Positions 17,833 through 27,900 of a DNA stretch of 64,000 bases are shown in pieces. Position numbers and translations under genes: made by a program. Under the pieces are notes generated by a model, which did no database searches, was not told where the DNA came from, and was given only the letters and a program-made list of their open reading frames with translations. Within the stretch, counting starts at the first letter, position 1. Each line of letters starts with the position of its first letter. Source of the stretch: Glaciimonas sp. PAMC28666 (GTDB taxonomy: Bacteria; Pseudomonadota; Gammaproteobacteria; Burkholderiales; Burkholderiaceae_D). The stretch spans positions 5,146,001 to 5,210,000 of the forward strand of contig NZ_CP070304.1 of NCBI RefSeq assembly GCF_016917355.1, in the 5' to 3' direction.

Positions 17833-18533
17833 AAAATAATTTCCTTTCCATACCCCTTTTTATTTCCGTTACACGAATTTTTCCGACTTAACTACGTGCA
17901 GTACTTATGGTTCGTCGAAATTGATCGGAATCACGCCCTATTGGATAGGGGAAATTCAAGCCGGTTGAGATGATGGTCAACCAAAATAATACGTTCAACA
18001 CTCAGGATGCGTGCCGGTGCTGCGGCATTTTCCCGCCATCACCAAAATCTGGGCGCATAGTTCGCATTGATTCTGCAACAACATCACAAAGTCCCGTTGA
18101 ATATTTTGAAGGTGGCGCTGAGGATGTTTGAATTTTTGTTGCCGCAGGACAAAGGCCATGTCTCGCTTCATGCATTCAGTAAAGATTTTGCTGGCAAAGG
18201 CAAGATCCGTCGCTTGCCAACCCGGCTTCTTTGCAATAGATTGGCGCTAGCACTGTTTGATAAAAAATAGGTGGCTATCGAAAAGCGTTCTAACTTTACG
18301 CATGCCGGTGTACTTGTTTGATAGCCCTTTTTTGACACTTATTCTTTGACACTTATTCCAAGTTTTTAGAAGAAACTTTAAGCGTTACGACACTCGCCTC
18401 GCGCTTTGCTTGATTCCTAACACTGGTAGCACTGGTAGCACTGGTAGCACTCGTAGCAGCGGGACTCTGACAGAACCCTTGCTCCATCGCATTGTATGGA
18501 CCATAGAAATAAATAAAAGAGTGGAGCAACCGG
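17833..18533. other. Gene-poor region upstream of the phosphopantetheinyl transferase gene
   Basis: About 700 bases. A plus frame at 18067-18270 and an opposite minus frame of 58 codons from about 18166 to 17990 (MKRDMAFVLRQQ..., cysteine-rich end) overlap. Neither has a convincing ribosome-binding site. A 9-bp tandem repeat lies at 18421-18456. Confidence 0.45.
18421..18456. repeat. 9-bp tandem repeat upstream of the PPTase gene
   Basis: Three exact copies of CACTGGTAG followed by one variant (CACTCGTAG). The period is nine, but no supported frame crosses it. It lies about 80 bases upstream of the transferase start. Confidence 0.9.
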
Positions 18534-19295
18534 ATGCCCCTACCAACCTTTCCCGTGCTATGGATTGCAAATCTCCGACGTATTAATGAAGGTGCGAGTC
18601 ATCTGCTTGCACTACTGAGTCCAGCCGAGAAAGCCCGCCGATTACGTTTCCGCCATGCCGCGGATCAACAGCGTTTTATGGTCGGGCGCGCTTTGACGCG
18701 CCTTGCTATCGCGTCGCAGCTGTCATGCGCTGCGCAAGAGATTAGCATTGTGATCACGACTTCCGGTAAACCCAAGCTTGATCCCAACCCTGCATCGCTA
18801 GCATTCAGCATCGCCCATAGTGGCGACCTTGTGGTTCTAGCGCTTGTGGCAGAAGGCACTGTGGGTGTAGACGTGGAACAGGTTACTTCCGAAGTCGCTC
18901 CTGACCTCATGATGCCGATGGTGTGTAGTCGTTTAGAATCCGATGGAGTAAAGTCGCTCCCCTCTCACAGGCAGCAGGTGAAACGGTTACTGTCTCTCTG
19001 GACGCTCAAAGAAGCCTATTTGAAGGCTACCGGAACTGGACTGGCAACCGATCCAAGGGAGGTGGTGTTTGGATTCGACGCGCAAGGGCAGCCCGCTTTA
19101 CTCGGACCACCCAGAGGGGAGCTTTGCTGCCAGTTCACTGACCGATGGGGTTTCATCGTGATGCCGGACTATGGGGAATATGTACTTGCCCTTGCAGTGC
19201 ATCACAGGAGCGGCCACGTTGTTTCATCCTTGAGCCCGGTGTGGGGCGATGCCGATACCCTTTTTGCGTCGGCACGTGGCCACCAAGAGGGTTAG
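18534..19295 (+). CDS. 4'-phosphopantetheinyl transferase, Sfp/Gsp type
   Basis: 253 residues. It transfers phosphopantetheine from CoA to the serine of carrier proteins. Visible motifs are SPAEKARRLRFRHAADQQRFMVGRAL in the N-terminal half, GKPKL, FSIAHSGDLVVLAL, the magnesium-binding GVDVEQ, and WTLKEAYLKATGTGL in the C-terminal half. Length and order fit the Sfp class used for non-ribosomal peptide or polyketide enzymes, not the short AcpS class. GTGGAG precedes the ATG. The next gene on the same strand encodes a carrier domain, so that protein is its likely target. Confidence 0.93.
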   Translation: MPLPTFPVLWIANLRRINEGASHLLALLSPAEKARRLRFRHAADQQRFMVGRALTRLAIASQLSCAAQEISIVITTSGKPKLDPNPASLAFSIAHSGDLVVLALVAEGTVGVDVEQVTSEVAPDLMMPMVCSRLESDGVKSLPSHRQQVKRLLSLWTLKEAYLKATGTGLATDPREVVFGFDAQGQPALLGPPRGELCCQFTDRWGFIVMPDYGEYVLALAVHHRSGHVVSSLSPVWGDADTLFASARGHQEG

Positions 19296-19656
19296 CGGAT
19301 CAGTTTGCCAGCCTTCGTACTAGCGTAATTTATTGCAAAATTGCACCCCTTCGCGTCATGTAAAAAATATTGAATAATTTTAATTCCTCACGTATATTGT
19401 TATCATAATATAAATATTTTTGTTGATCCTATCCGGTTCGACAATAGAAAGCTGCTATCCCTTCGGGGATTTTAAAGTCTGGGGGAGTCGTCAAGCATTC
19501 TGCGCTGATTCCACATTCTGCATTAGAAATAAGGTCCTCCTGCTTGCAATAAGGAGAGGGAATCGCTGCGCGATGTAGGCAGGAATTGACATAATAACAA
19601 CTACGGAATTTTTTGTCTGACCATACTGATTCATCCGCATATACCAGGGGACTTGA
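19296..19656. other. Spacer between PPTase and A-T-TE genes
   Basis: About 360 bases, AT-rich around 19365-19420. It is a candidate promoter region for the synthetase gene, but no unambiguous -35/-10 pair or terminator was found. Confidence 0.45.
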
Positions 19657-22600
19657 ATGGATAGTTTAGACTTCTCAACCGAAAAATGCCCGCCCGACGT
19701 CACTCCGGGCGTACCCGATTATCTTGGCACGCAAACACAAAGCCTTGCGTCGCAGATGACCGAATTTACACACTTTCTTGAAATAACCACCGGCCACTCC
19801 TTCCCCAATTACAAAGCGCTACACGATTATTCTGTCCGCGAGTATCCAACCTTCTGGGAATGCTTCGTGCGATGGTCGAAGGGGCTGGCTTGGTCTGGCA
19901 GTATCGCGCCGGTATGCTTGGGCGACGATTGCGAGCATGCCGAATTCTTTCCACACGTCCAGCTCAACTATGCAGACAACCTGCTCGGCCTGTCTGTGGC
20001 GGGAAGCGATACACCCGCGTTGACGGCATGTCATTGGGATGGTCGGCGAGTACATCTGACCCGTGGTGAACTACGCGATAAGGTGGCGCGTCTCGCGCAT
20101 GGTTTGTCGATGTTAGGCGTTCAGGCAGGGGACCATGTGGTCGGCTTGCTGCGCAACGATGAACATGCTGTCGTGGCCGCCCTCGCGGTTACCGCGCTCG
20201 GCGCGACGCTGTCAACGGCATCAACAGAGATGGGCGTCGAGACGATCCTCGATCGTTTCACGCCACTGGCACCGCGGCTACTATTCGCCCATGTCACACC
20301 GAGAGTTTACGACACCGGGACGCCGGTGGCTGATAATGTCTCTGCCCTGGCTGCTGCGATGCCGTCCTTGCAGACCATCGTCCGACTTGATAATGGCGCT
20401 CTGCCGAACACAATTGCCCAACCGATCTATTCGCTGGAGCAATTGTGCGAAGAAAGTGATGCGAGCGGTTGCGTGTGGCGGCGCTTTCCATTCAACCAGC
20501 CGCTTTTCATCATGTTCTCATCGGGCACCACTGGCAAGCCGAAGTGCATCGTGCATGGTGCCGGGGGCAGCTTACTCGAACACCTCAAGGAGCATCGATT
20601 ACATAGCGACTTGCGGCCAGGTGACAAGTTGTTCTTCCACACTAGTTGTGCGTGGATGATGTGGAATTGGCAGTTATCCGCATTAGCGTCAGGGGTTGAG
20701 ATCGTTACCTTTGACGGACCGATCTCGTCCGCCGATACCTTATGGCGGCTGGTCGCAGATGAGCACGTTACCGTATTTGGGACAAGTCCCGCTTATCTGA
20801 AGATGTGCCAGGATGCCGGCCTTTCACCGAAACAGCAATTTGATCTCAATGCGTTGCGCGCGATACTATCCACCGGGTCGGTATTGTTTGATGCGCAGTT
20901 CGACTGGGTACGCGATCACGTCAAGGCGCTCCCACTGCAGTCTATTTCAGGGGGCACTGACATCCTCGGCTGCTTTGTGCTGGGAAATCCCGATCTACCG
21001 GTGGTTGTCGGTATGGCCCAATGCAAGAGTCTTGCGCTTGATGTGCAGGCCTGGCATGAGGGGGTACGCTGCAATGGTGTAGGTCAATTAGTCTGCACCA
21101 ACCCTTTCCCTTCCCGTCCGCTTGGTTTTTTTGGCGACGCCGACGGCACTCGCTTCCACGCAGCCTATTTCGCAGACAACCCTGGGGTCTGGACTCACGG
21201 GGACTTTATCGCATTTTCTGAGGAAGGTGCTGCCCGACTGCACGGTCGTTCTGACGGCCTGTTGAATGTGCGCGGCGTGAATGTGGGGCCGGGGGAAATC
21301 TACCGCATATTGAGTGATAGTGCTTTCGTCCGCGAGGCGATCGTAGTCCAGCAGCAGCCATCGGTAGGATCGGCCAGCGACTCGGAAAGGTGTGAAGCGC
21401 GCGTCGTACTGCTGATAGTCTTGCAGCCTGGGATTGTGCTGAGCTCTACCCTGGCTGCTCAGTTGCGTCGCAATCTCGCACATCGTGCCACACCAGCGCA
21501 CGTTCCAGACCGGATCATCGCGGTAGATGCATTGCCGGTTACACACAGCGGCAAACTGTCTGAATCAGCGGTACGCGACGCCGTCAACGGGTTGCCCGTC
21601 AGGAACGCAGCTGCATTAAAAAATCCCGAGTGTCTTGATGCGATCCAAAACCATCCGGCCCTGCATTTGGGGCGGAGACCGTTGCCGCCGGTAGGCGAGT
21701 CCCGCGAACAGCTTGAACGGCATTTGCTGGCGCAATGGGAAAATATCCTGGCAATCGCGCCGATAGGTCGTGAAGAAAATTTCTTCGATCTGGGCGGCCA
21801 TTCGTTACTGGCGGTAAGATTACTTGCGGAAATAAATCGATCTACCGGACGCATCATTGCGCTCTCGACGTTGCTCAACGCACCCACCGTCGCGGGCCTG
21901 ACTGCGGCAATCGACCATAGTGAGGAATCGTCTTCATCGTCGACCCTCGTCCAAATGCGTTCTGGCAGTGGCACCCCCTTATTCCTTGCACCGAGCGTGA
22001 GCGGTTCGGTAATGGAATGCTGGGCACTGATTGGGGCGCTGCAAACTCTACGGCCGGTGTATGGGATTCTGGCGCACGGTCTTGACGGCGAACAGCCACT
22101 ACAGCTGCGCGTGGAAGATATGGCAGCTAGCTACATCGAACAGATGCGCACCGTTCAACCGAGTGGACCGTATGCACTGGCCGGCTACTCGTTCGGCGGT
22201 CTGATCGCCTTAGAGATTGCCCAACAGCTACGCCGCTCCGGCGAGCAGATTGAATTTCTCTGCCTGATCGATACTTATGTGCATGAACGATGGCTGACAT
22301 GGAGCGCGCGCCTGCGACACCTTGGTCGTACTGTGAAACGCCACCGGCGACACCTTCGTACGGTGCCTGGCTCGCAAATTTTTCCTTATTTGATGGGTCG
22401 GGTGAGGAACCGCTTCGAGATCATCCCGCACAACTTAGATGCTTTTACCGCGGGGTTACCTCAAGCGCTACGACGCGTGCGCGAGGCAATGTGGGCGGCC
22501 ATGAAGGCCTACAAGACGCCTCCTTATGATGCAAGCATTATCGTCTACCTGCGCGCAGCAATACGCCAGGAAGAATGGGGCGATCCCACTATGCGGTTGC

Positions 22601-22818
22601 GCCACCTGGGACAGGTCGGCCTAACGATTATAGAAGTACCGGGCAATCATAATGACATGCTCAGCGAGCCGAACGTTCAAGAAGTTGCTGCAGCATTGGA
22701 TCGAGCACTGACGGACAGTTTTTGTTGTGTTCACACGAATAAGTATGTTTTCAGCGGGTCCCGCCCCGTCCCTCTCCAATTGGAAAACCCTATTCAGCCA
22801 ATGTGTGAAACGCGGTGA
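19657..22818 (+). CDS. Adenylation-carrier-thioesterase (A-T-TE) synthetase with acetoacetyl-CoA-synthetase-like adenylation domain
   Basis: 1053 residues. Residues about 25-640 resemble acetoacetyl-CoA synthetase (DYSVREYPTFWECFVRWSKG, the ATP-binding SSGTTGKPK, and SCAWMMWNWQLSALASG). They end with an A10-like HSGKLSE lysine. A carrier domain follows at about 680-755 with the phosphopantetheine serine Ser716 in FDLGGHSLLAVRL. A type-I thioesterase follows with Ser845 in GYSFGG. There is no condensation or ketosynthase domain. This is the layout of bacterial furanone synthetase RalA and fungal quinone synthetases, which join two aryl-pyruvates. The acetoacetyl-like adenylation domain suggests a keto- or hydroxy-acid substrate here, but the product is unknown. 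AGGGGA precedes the ATG. The gene follows a Sfp-type transferase. Confidence 0.9.
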   Translation: MDSLDFSTEKCPPDVTPGVPDYLGTQTQSLASQMTEFTHFLEITTGHSFPNYKALHDYSVREYPTFWECFVRWSKGLAWSGSIAPVCLGDDCEHAEFFPHVQLNYADNLLGLSVAGSDTPALTACHWDGRRVHLTRGELRDKVARLAHGLSMLGVQAGDHVVGLLRNDEHAVVAALAVTALGATLSTASTEMGVETILDRFTPLAPRLLFAHVTPRVYDTGTPVADNVSALAAAMPSLQTIVRLDNGALPNTIAQPIYSLEQLCEESDASGCVWRRFPFNQPLFIMFSSGTTGKPKCIVHGAGGSLLEHLKEHRLHSDLRPGDKLFFHTSCAWMMWNWQLSALASGVEIVTFDGPISSADTLWRLVADEHVTVFGTSPAYLKMCQDAGLSPKQQFDLNALRAILSTGSVLFDAQFDWVRDHVKALPLQSISGGTDILGCFVLGNPDLPVVVGMAQCKSLALDVQAWHEGVRCNGVGQLVCTNPFPSRPLGFFGDADGTRFHAAYFADNPGVWTHGDFIAFSEEGAARLHGRSDGLLNVRGVNVGPGEIYRILSDSAFVREAIVVQQQPSVGSASDSERCEARVVLLIVLQPGIVLSSTLAAQLRRNLAHRATPAHVPDRIIAVDALPVTHSGKLSESAVRDAVNGLPVRNAAALKNPECLDAIQNHPALHLGRRPLPPVGESREQLERHLLAQWENILAIAPIGREENFFDLGGHSLLAVRLLAEINRSTGRIIALSTLLNAPTVAGLTAAIDHSEESSSSSTLVQMRSGSGTPLFLAPSVSGSVMECWALIGALQTLRPVYGILAHGLDGEQPLQLRVEDMAASYIEQMRTVQPSGPYALAGYSFGGLIALEIAQQLRRSGEQIEFLCLIDTYVHERWLTWSARLRHLGRTVKRHRRHLRTVPGSQIFPYLMGRVRNRFEIIPHNLDAFTAGLPQALRRVREAMWAAMKAYKTPPYDASIIVYLRAAIRQEEWGDPTMRLRHLGQVGLTIIEVPGNHNDMLSEPNVQEVAAALDRALTDSFCCVHTNKYVFSGSRPVPLQLENPIQPMCETR

Positions 22819-23138
22819 CGTTAATTATTTTTGCTACATTCGATCATGTTGACCTTCGCGAATCGATGTACGTTAGTTCGTTTTAAGATCTTCGCCAATG
22901 CTGCTGCGAATGCTTTAATGGGCACGAACTGACGACGGCGTTGGCCGCCGCCAGAGAATACGATTGGTGAGTTCGAACAGCAGCGAGCCGACATGACCAT
23001 TTTTTCTCGCGAAGGGATCAGAATCGAACTGCTGTAAAGCACCTCATTTTAGATCGCTCATTTTTTATTCTCGCAAAGATAATCGAATTTCCAATCCGCC
23101 TATATTGCCATTTTTCATGCGGCTACGGCACGGCCGGA
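22819..23138. other. Convergent spacer between the A-T-TE gene and galE
   Basis: About 320 bases with only a doubtful 73-codon minus frame (22821-23042). No strong hairpin terminator was identified. Confidence 0.45.
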
Positions 23139-24161
23139 TTACAGCCCGAATCCTTTAGGATTCAGCATTTGCCACCGCCAATGGTCTGCGCACATCTCAC
23201 CCAAATTTTTTTGGGCCTCCCAATTCAATAATTTTTTCGCTTCCGATGGGTCCGCGCAATATTCTGCGATGTCTCCGGGGCGCCGTGGCGTGATCTCATA
23301 GGGTATTGCGCGACCACTAGCGGCTTCAAACGCACGGACCATCTCAAGCACGCTATATCCCGTACCTGTACCCAGATTCAGGGTAAAACCTTTACCTGTT
23401 GCAAATAGCGTCTTTAAGGCCGCGACATGCCCTAGAGCCAGATCGACCACGTGGATATAGTCGCGTACGCCAGTACCGTCCGGCGTTGGATAGTCATCCC
23501 CAAACACCGCGAGTCGCTGGCGTCGGCCGACGGCGACTTGCGCAATAAACGGCATCAGGTTATTTGGAATACCTTTCGGATCTTCGCCAATCAACCCGCT
23601 GGGATGAGCTCCGACGGGATTGAAATATCGCAAAATTCCAAAGGGCCACGATGCATCCGATGCTGCAACGTCTTCCAATATTTGCTCGATTATAAGCTTG
23701 GATCTTCCGTAAGGATTGGTCGAACACAAAGGCGCTGACTCGTGAATTGGAACGGACCGGGGGTTGCCATAAACGGTCGCCGACGAACTAAAAACGAAAT
23801 TTTTAACTTTGGCTTTTGCAAGCGCGCGCAATAACGTAACGGTACCGGATACGTTGTTATCAAAATAATGTAAAGGATTTGCAACTGATTCACCCACCGC
23901 CTTCAGACCGGCGAAATGAATCGCCGCGTCAATTGTGTGCGCCTGTAACATCGAGTCTAGTGCCGCGGAGTTACGTACATCGGCTTCATAAAAGGTCATG
24001 CTGTGATTAGCAATTTTCTCTACACGTACTATGGCTTCATAGGTGCTGTTACTAAAGTTATCGAGCCCGACTACAGAGTACCCCGATAGCAGCAATTCGG
24101 CGCACGTGTGTGAGCCAATATAGCCAGAGGCGCCTGTTACTAAAATAGTTTTATTTTTCAT
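23139..24161 (-). CDS. galE: UDP-glucose 4-epimerase
   Basis: 341 residues. It interconverts UDP-glucose and UDP-galactose with bound NAD. Visible features are ILVTGASGYIGSHTCAELL (NAD-binding GxxGxxG), HFAGLKAVGES, the catalytic SSSATVYG and YGRSK (Tyr-x3-Lys), LRYFNPVGAHPSGLIGEDP, and the C-terminal RPGDIAEYCADPSEA. All fit bacterial GalE. I chose the ATG at 24161 (MKNKTILVTG); an in-frame start at 24188 would add nine residues. It is divergent from the large sugar-enzyme fusion gene at 24909, which probably uses UDP-galactose. Confidence 0.95.
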   Translation of the reverse strand: MKNKTILVTGASGYIGSHTCAELLLSGYSVVGLDNFSNSTYEAIVRVEKIANHSMTFYEADVRNSAALDSMLQAHTIDAAIHFAGLKAVGESVANPLHYFDNNVSGTVTLLRALAKAKVKNFVFSSSATVYGNPRSVPIHESAPLCSTNPYGRSKLIIEQILEDVAASDASWPFGILRYFNPVGAHPSGLIGEDPKGIPNNLMPFIAQVAVGRRQRLAVFGDDYPTPDGTGVRDYIHVVDLALGHVAALKTLFATGKGFTLNLGTGTGYSVLEMVRAFEAASGRAIPYEITPRRPGDIAEYCADPSEAKKLLNWEAQKNLGEMCADHWRWQMLNPKGFGL

Positions 24162-24908
24162 AGCTATTAAATATAAAAAATACGACAAGCTTAGTGAGAA
24201 TTACTGTCGAATCATTGATTGGCTTCGATGGCTATCTTTACCAGAAAGCGCGAGAGATAGCGTCTAATCACTGCGAACTCTGCAAACAGACAGGGGCAAT
24301 AAAACAGGTAAAATTTAATCGAATTGACTTCAACCTGGAGCAAGCATTATTGACTCATGATGCAATGAAACCGGAGGGTGGGTGCAACAAGAATATATTT
24401 TTAATCTTGTTATTGTCACTATAAACCGGCATCTCTCAAAAGGTAAGCAGGGAATACATTTTGGCCGTTTTTACGGCTGGGTGACAAATCCTACGAAAAC
24501 ATCGGGCTTTACCTGATGGTAGATTCTCAAAAATTCCATATGCTATCTGACATCGTAGGACCTGATCGCTAGAATCAAAGTCATGACTCCAAAGGACTTT
24601 TTGCTTGAGAAAAAATGCCTTTGTTACCTATGTGATTGGTTGCCCGTAGCCGACGAAGAAGCGAAAATTTTTCCTGAAAATCGGTCGGAGTACGCTCGGT
24701 CTTTTATCGTTCGGAGAGGAAATTCGGCTTTTGGGGAGGGTTCAGTAACCTGTGAATCTATATGGGAGTTTTCATACCTCGATAGCATTCTTTAATGATG
24801 CGTACCAGCATGTTGCTGACCAGTTTGGCCGGTAACGTTAAGACCTCATTTGCTTTCTGGGAAGGATCTTAGAAATGTGTCTGGATACACTGCGGCTGGT
24901 CAGATTAA
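24162..24908. other. Divergent intergenic region between galE and the sugar-enzyme fusion
   Basis: About 750 bases. Two plus-strand frames (24194-24424 and 24583-24795) lack ribosome-binding sites and recognisable content, so I do not call them. The region should contain promoters for both flanking genes. An in-frame TAA directly precedes the fusion ATG, so that gene cannot start further upstream. Confidence 0.5.
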
Positions 24909-27900
24909 ATGCGTAGCGCGACCCCGAGCGTATACGGCTCGTTTTGGCAGGCGGGGTACGAGGGCGCAGACCACGTCAACTACGCGCAACAGCCTGTATC
25001 GATGAACGTCATTACCGGACACATAGATCGGGTGCGCACGGATTATGCACTGCTACGTCAATTCGACATTCGGACGGTAAGAGAAACCGTCGGTTGGCGT
25101 CTGGTTGAGCGCGACGGTGAATTCGATTTCTCGCTAATCGCAACGCGCGCACGCGTCGCGCAGGAAATGGGCTTACAAATATGTTGGACCTTTTGTCACT
25201 ACGGTTGGCCGTCCGATATAGATGTGTATGGACCGGATTTTATTCCCCGGTTTGCCCGATTCTGTCGTCATGTCGCGGCTTATTTGGCACCTTTTTCGGT
25301 GGGGATTCCTATTTTTTCACCGATCAACGAAATATCCTTTACCAGTTGGGGACTATCGATTGGCATGTTTCATTGCCTGAATATGGATCACAACACCGCA
25401 GCGGAGGAAGGGAAGCGGCAATTAGTGCGCGCCGCCATAGCTGGATGCGATGCCATCTGGGAGAGTATCCCGCAGGCGCGTATCCTGCATTGCGATCCGC
25501 TGATTCATCTGGTTTCACCAGAAAACCAAGATGACGGTGGCGAGGCACGAGATATTCGTTCTTCACAATTTGATGCATGGGACATGCTGTGTGGACGCAA
25601 AGACCCGGAGCTGGGCGGCGCGCCGCGTTATCTGGATTTGATGGGAGCCAATTATTATCACGGCAATCAGTGGGAAAGCCGTACCAATAAGAAATTATGT
25701 TGGCATCTTGCAGATCGGCGTCGCGTACCTTTGCACCATTTACTGGTTGAGTTATACGAGCGTTACCGGCGACCTCTACTGGTGGCGGAAACCAGCCACG
25801 TAGGCAGCGGACGCGGAATCTGGATGCGGGAAATCGCCGAGGAAGTTGCACATGCGGTGCAAAAAGGAGTTGATCTGAGCGGCATCTGTATCTATCCGAT
25901 TATTGACCGCCCAGATTGGAACGATCCATGTTGTTGGCATCGCAGCGGCTTGTGGGATGTTGCGCCAACGCAGGCAGATCCTCTGGAACGCATATTGTGC
26001 CTGCCTTATGCGGCGGCCATCCGGCAGGCACAACAGTTGACTCAAAACCTTTGCACAACCAATGCCCTGCCAGGGCGAAAGGAGCGCACCATGCCCACCA
26101 TTATTGTGTTCTGCCATCTTCGCTGGGATTTTGTTTATCAACGGCCGCAACAATTGCTGTCGCGTATGGCACAGCATTACAAAATTTTATTTATCGAAGA
26201 ACCGTTATTCCATGACGGCGAAAGTTTCATGGAAGTCTTCGAGATCGCTCCAAACGTCACGGTGTACCGGCCTAATACGCCGATCAGCGCGGCAGGTTTT
26301 CACGACGATCAGTTGCCAATCCTAAAACCTCTTCTCGCGCAGATCGTGACCACCGATGATCATCCTATCGTATGGTTTTACACCCCCATGGCACTGCCTT
26401 TGCTACAAGAATTGCAACCTGGTTTGGTCGTCTACGATTGTATGGATGAATTATCTGGCTTCAAAAATTCGCCCAAGCAATTGCTTCAAAGGGAGTCCGC
26501 GCTACTCAATATTGCGGACGTGTTATTCACCGGCGGGCCCAGTCTCTACGAAGCAAAACGTAAGCGGCATCACAATGCGTATTGTTTTCCGAGTAGCGTC
26601 GATGTCATTCATTTCGAACAAGCGCTTGACCGGACGAATGCACACCCTGCCCAGGACGATATCGATTACCCACGCTTGGGATTTTTTGGCGTGATCGATG
26701 AACGCTTTGACGCGGCGTTGATTACTGCGCTGGCTTGCGCCCACCCAGAGTGGCAGATCGTATTGGTGGGACCAGTCGTAAAAATCGATCCGATAACATT
26801 GCCGCGCGGGCCAAATATTCATTATCTGGGCCAGCAGCCTTACAAAGTTTTACCGCAGTTGCTGGCCGGTTGGGATGTCTGCCTGCTGCCGTTCGCGCTG
26901 AACGATGCAACCCGGTATATCAGCCCCACCAAGGTACTCGAATATATGGCGGCAGAATTACCTATAGTCAGCACCGCCATCGCTGACGTTGAACAACCGT
27001 ACGGCGCCATAGTGACCGTCGCACGCGACATACCTGCTTTTATCGCAGGATGCGAGCAAGCCCTGGCTCTGACGGTGCCGCAAAAATCGGCATTAATTGC
27101 CAAGATGCGTGCCGTCGTGGCTGCGACATCATGGGATGATACTGTGGCGCAGATGAACGCTCTTTTAAAACAGAGCATCGCGAAAAAGCAACAGGTAACG
27201 TTGCCCGCGCCGACCGAGGTTATTGGTTTTACCGATGAAACCGAGCGCGAGGAACTAGAGATGCATGGAGCCCTACAATTTTCTCCTTGCGTTATCGTCG
27301 GAGCGGGGCCTACCGGTCTAAGTGCAGCGTACCATTATGGCGAAGGCGCAATCCTGGTCGAAAAAAATGCCGAAGTTGGGGGCTGGTGCCGTTCGGTGAA
27401 GGATCGGGGTTTCACTTTCGATCATGCGGGCCACATCATGTTCTCGAACGACCCTTACGTTCTGAACCTGTATAAGATTTTACTGGGCGACAATCTGCAT
27501 TGGCAAAATCGCGAAGCATGGATCTATAGCAAAGGTGTGCATACGCGCTATCCCTTTCAAGGTGCGTTGTACGGGCTTCCTCCAGCGGTAATTACTGAAT
27601 GTCTCCTGGGAGCGATTGAAGCGCGCTACGGGACGCAGGATACACTGCGTCCAAGGAATCTCATCGGTATCTGCGGCGCGCAGATGGAAAAGTTGCCTCC
27701 TGTGGAGGATTGTTGCGGCGACGGAACCATAGGTTCGGATGGCTTGGTTACTTCAGCAGTTCAGGTGCCGGAACCGCCTAATTTCGAACAGTTTATTTAT
27801 AAGGTTTGGGGTGCCGGCATCGCTAGACACTTTGCGATTCCATACAACAAAAAGCTGTGGACCGTGCCGTTGACGGAAATGGAAACCTCATGGCTCGGCG

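Noticed and set aside
18067-18270. 67-codon plus frame, possible transposase remnant
   Set aside because: I could not identify any transposase motif or inverted ends; an opposite-strand frame of similar length also exists.
24194-24795. Two small plus frames (24194-24424 and 24583-24795) between galE and the fusion
   Set aside because: No ribosome-binding sites; the CxxC in the first looked like a zinc motif but is isolated.
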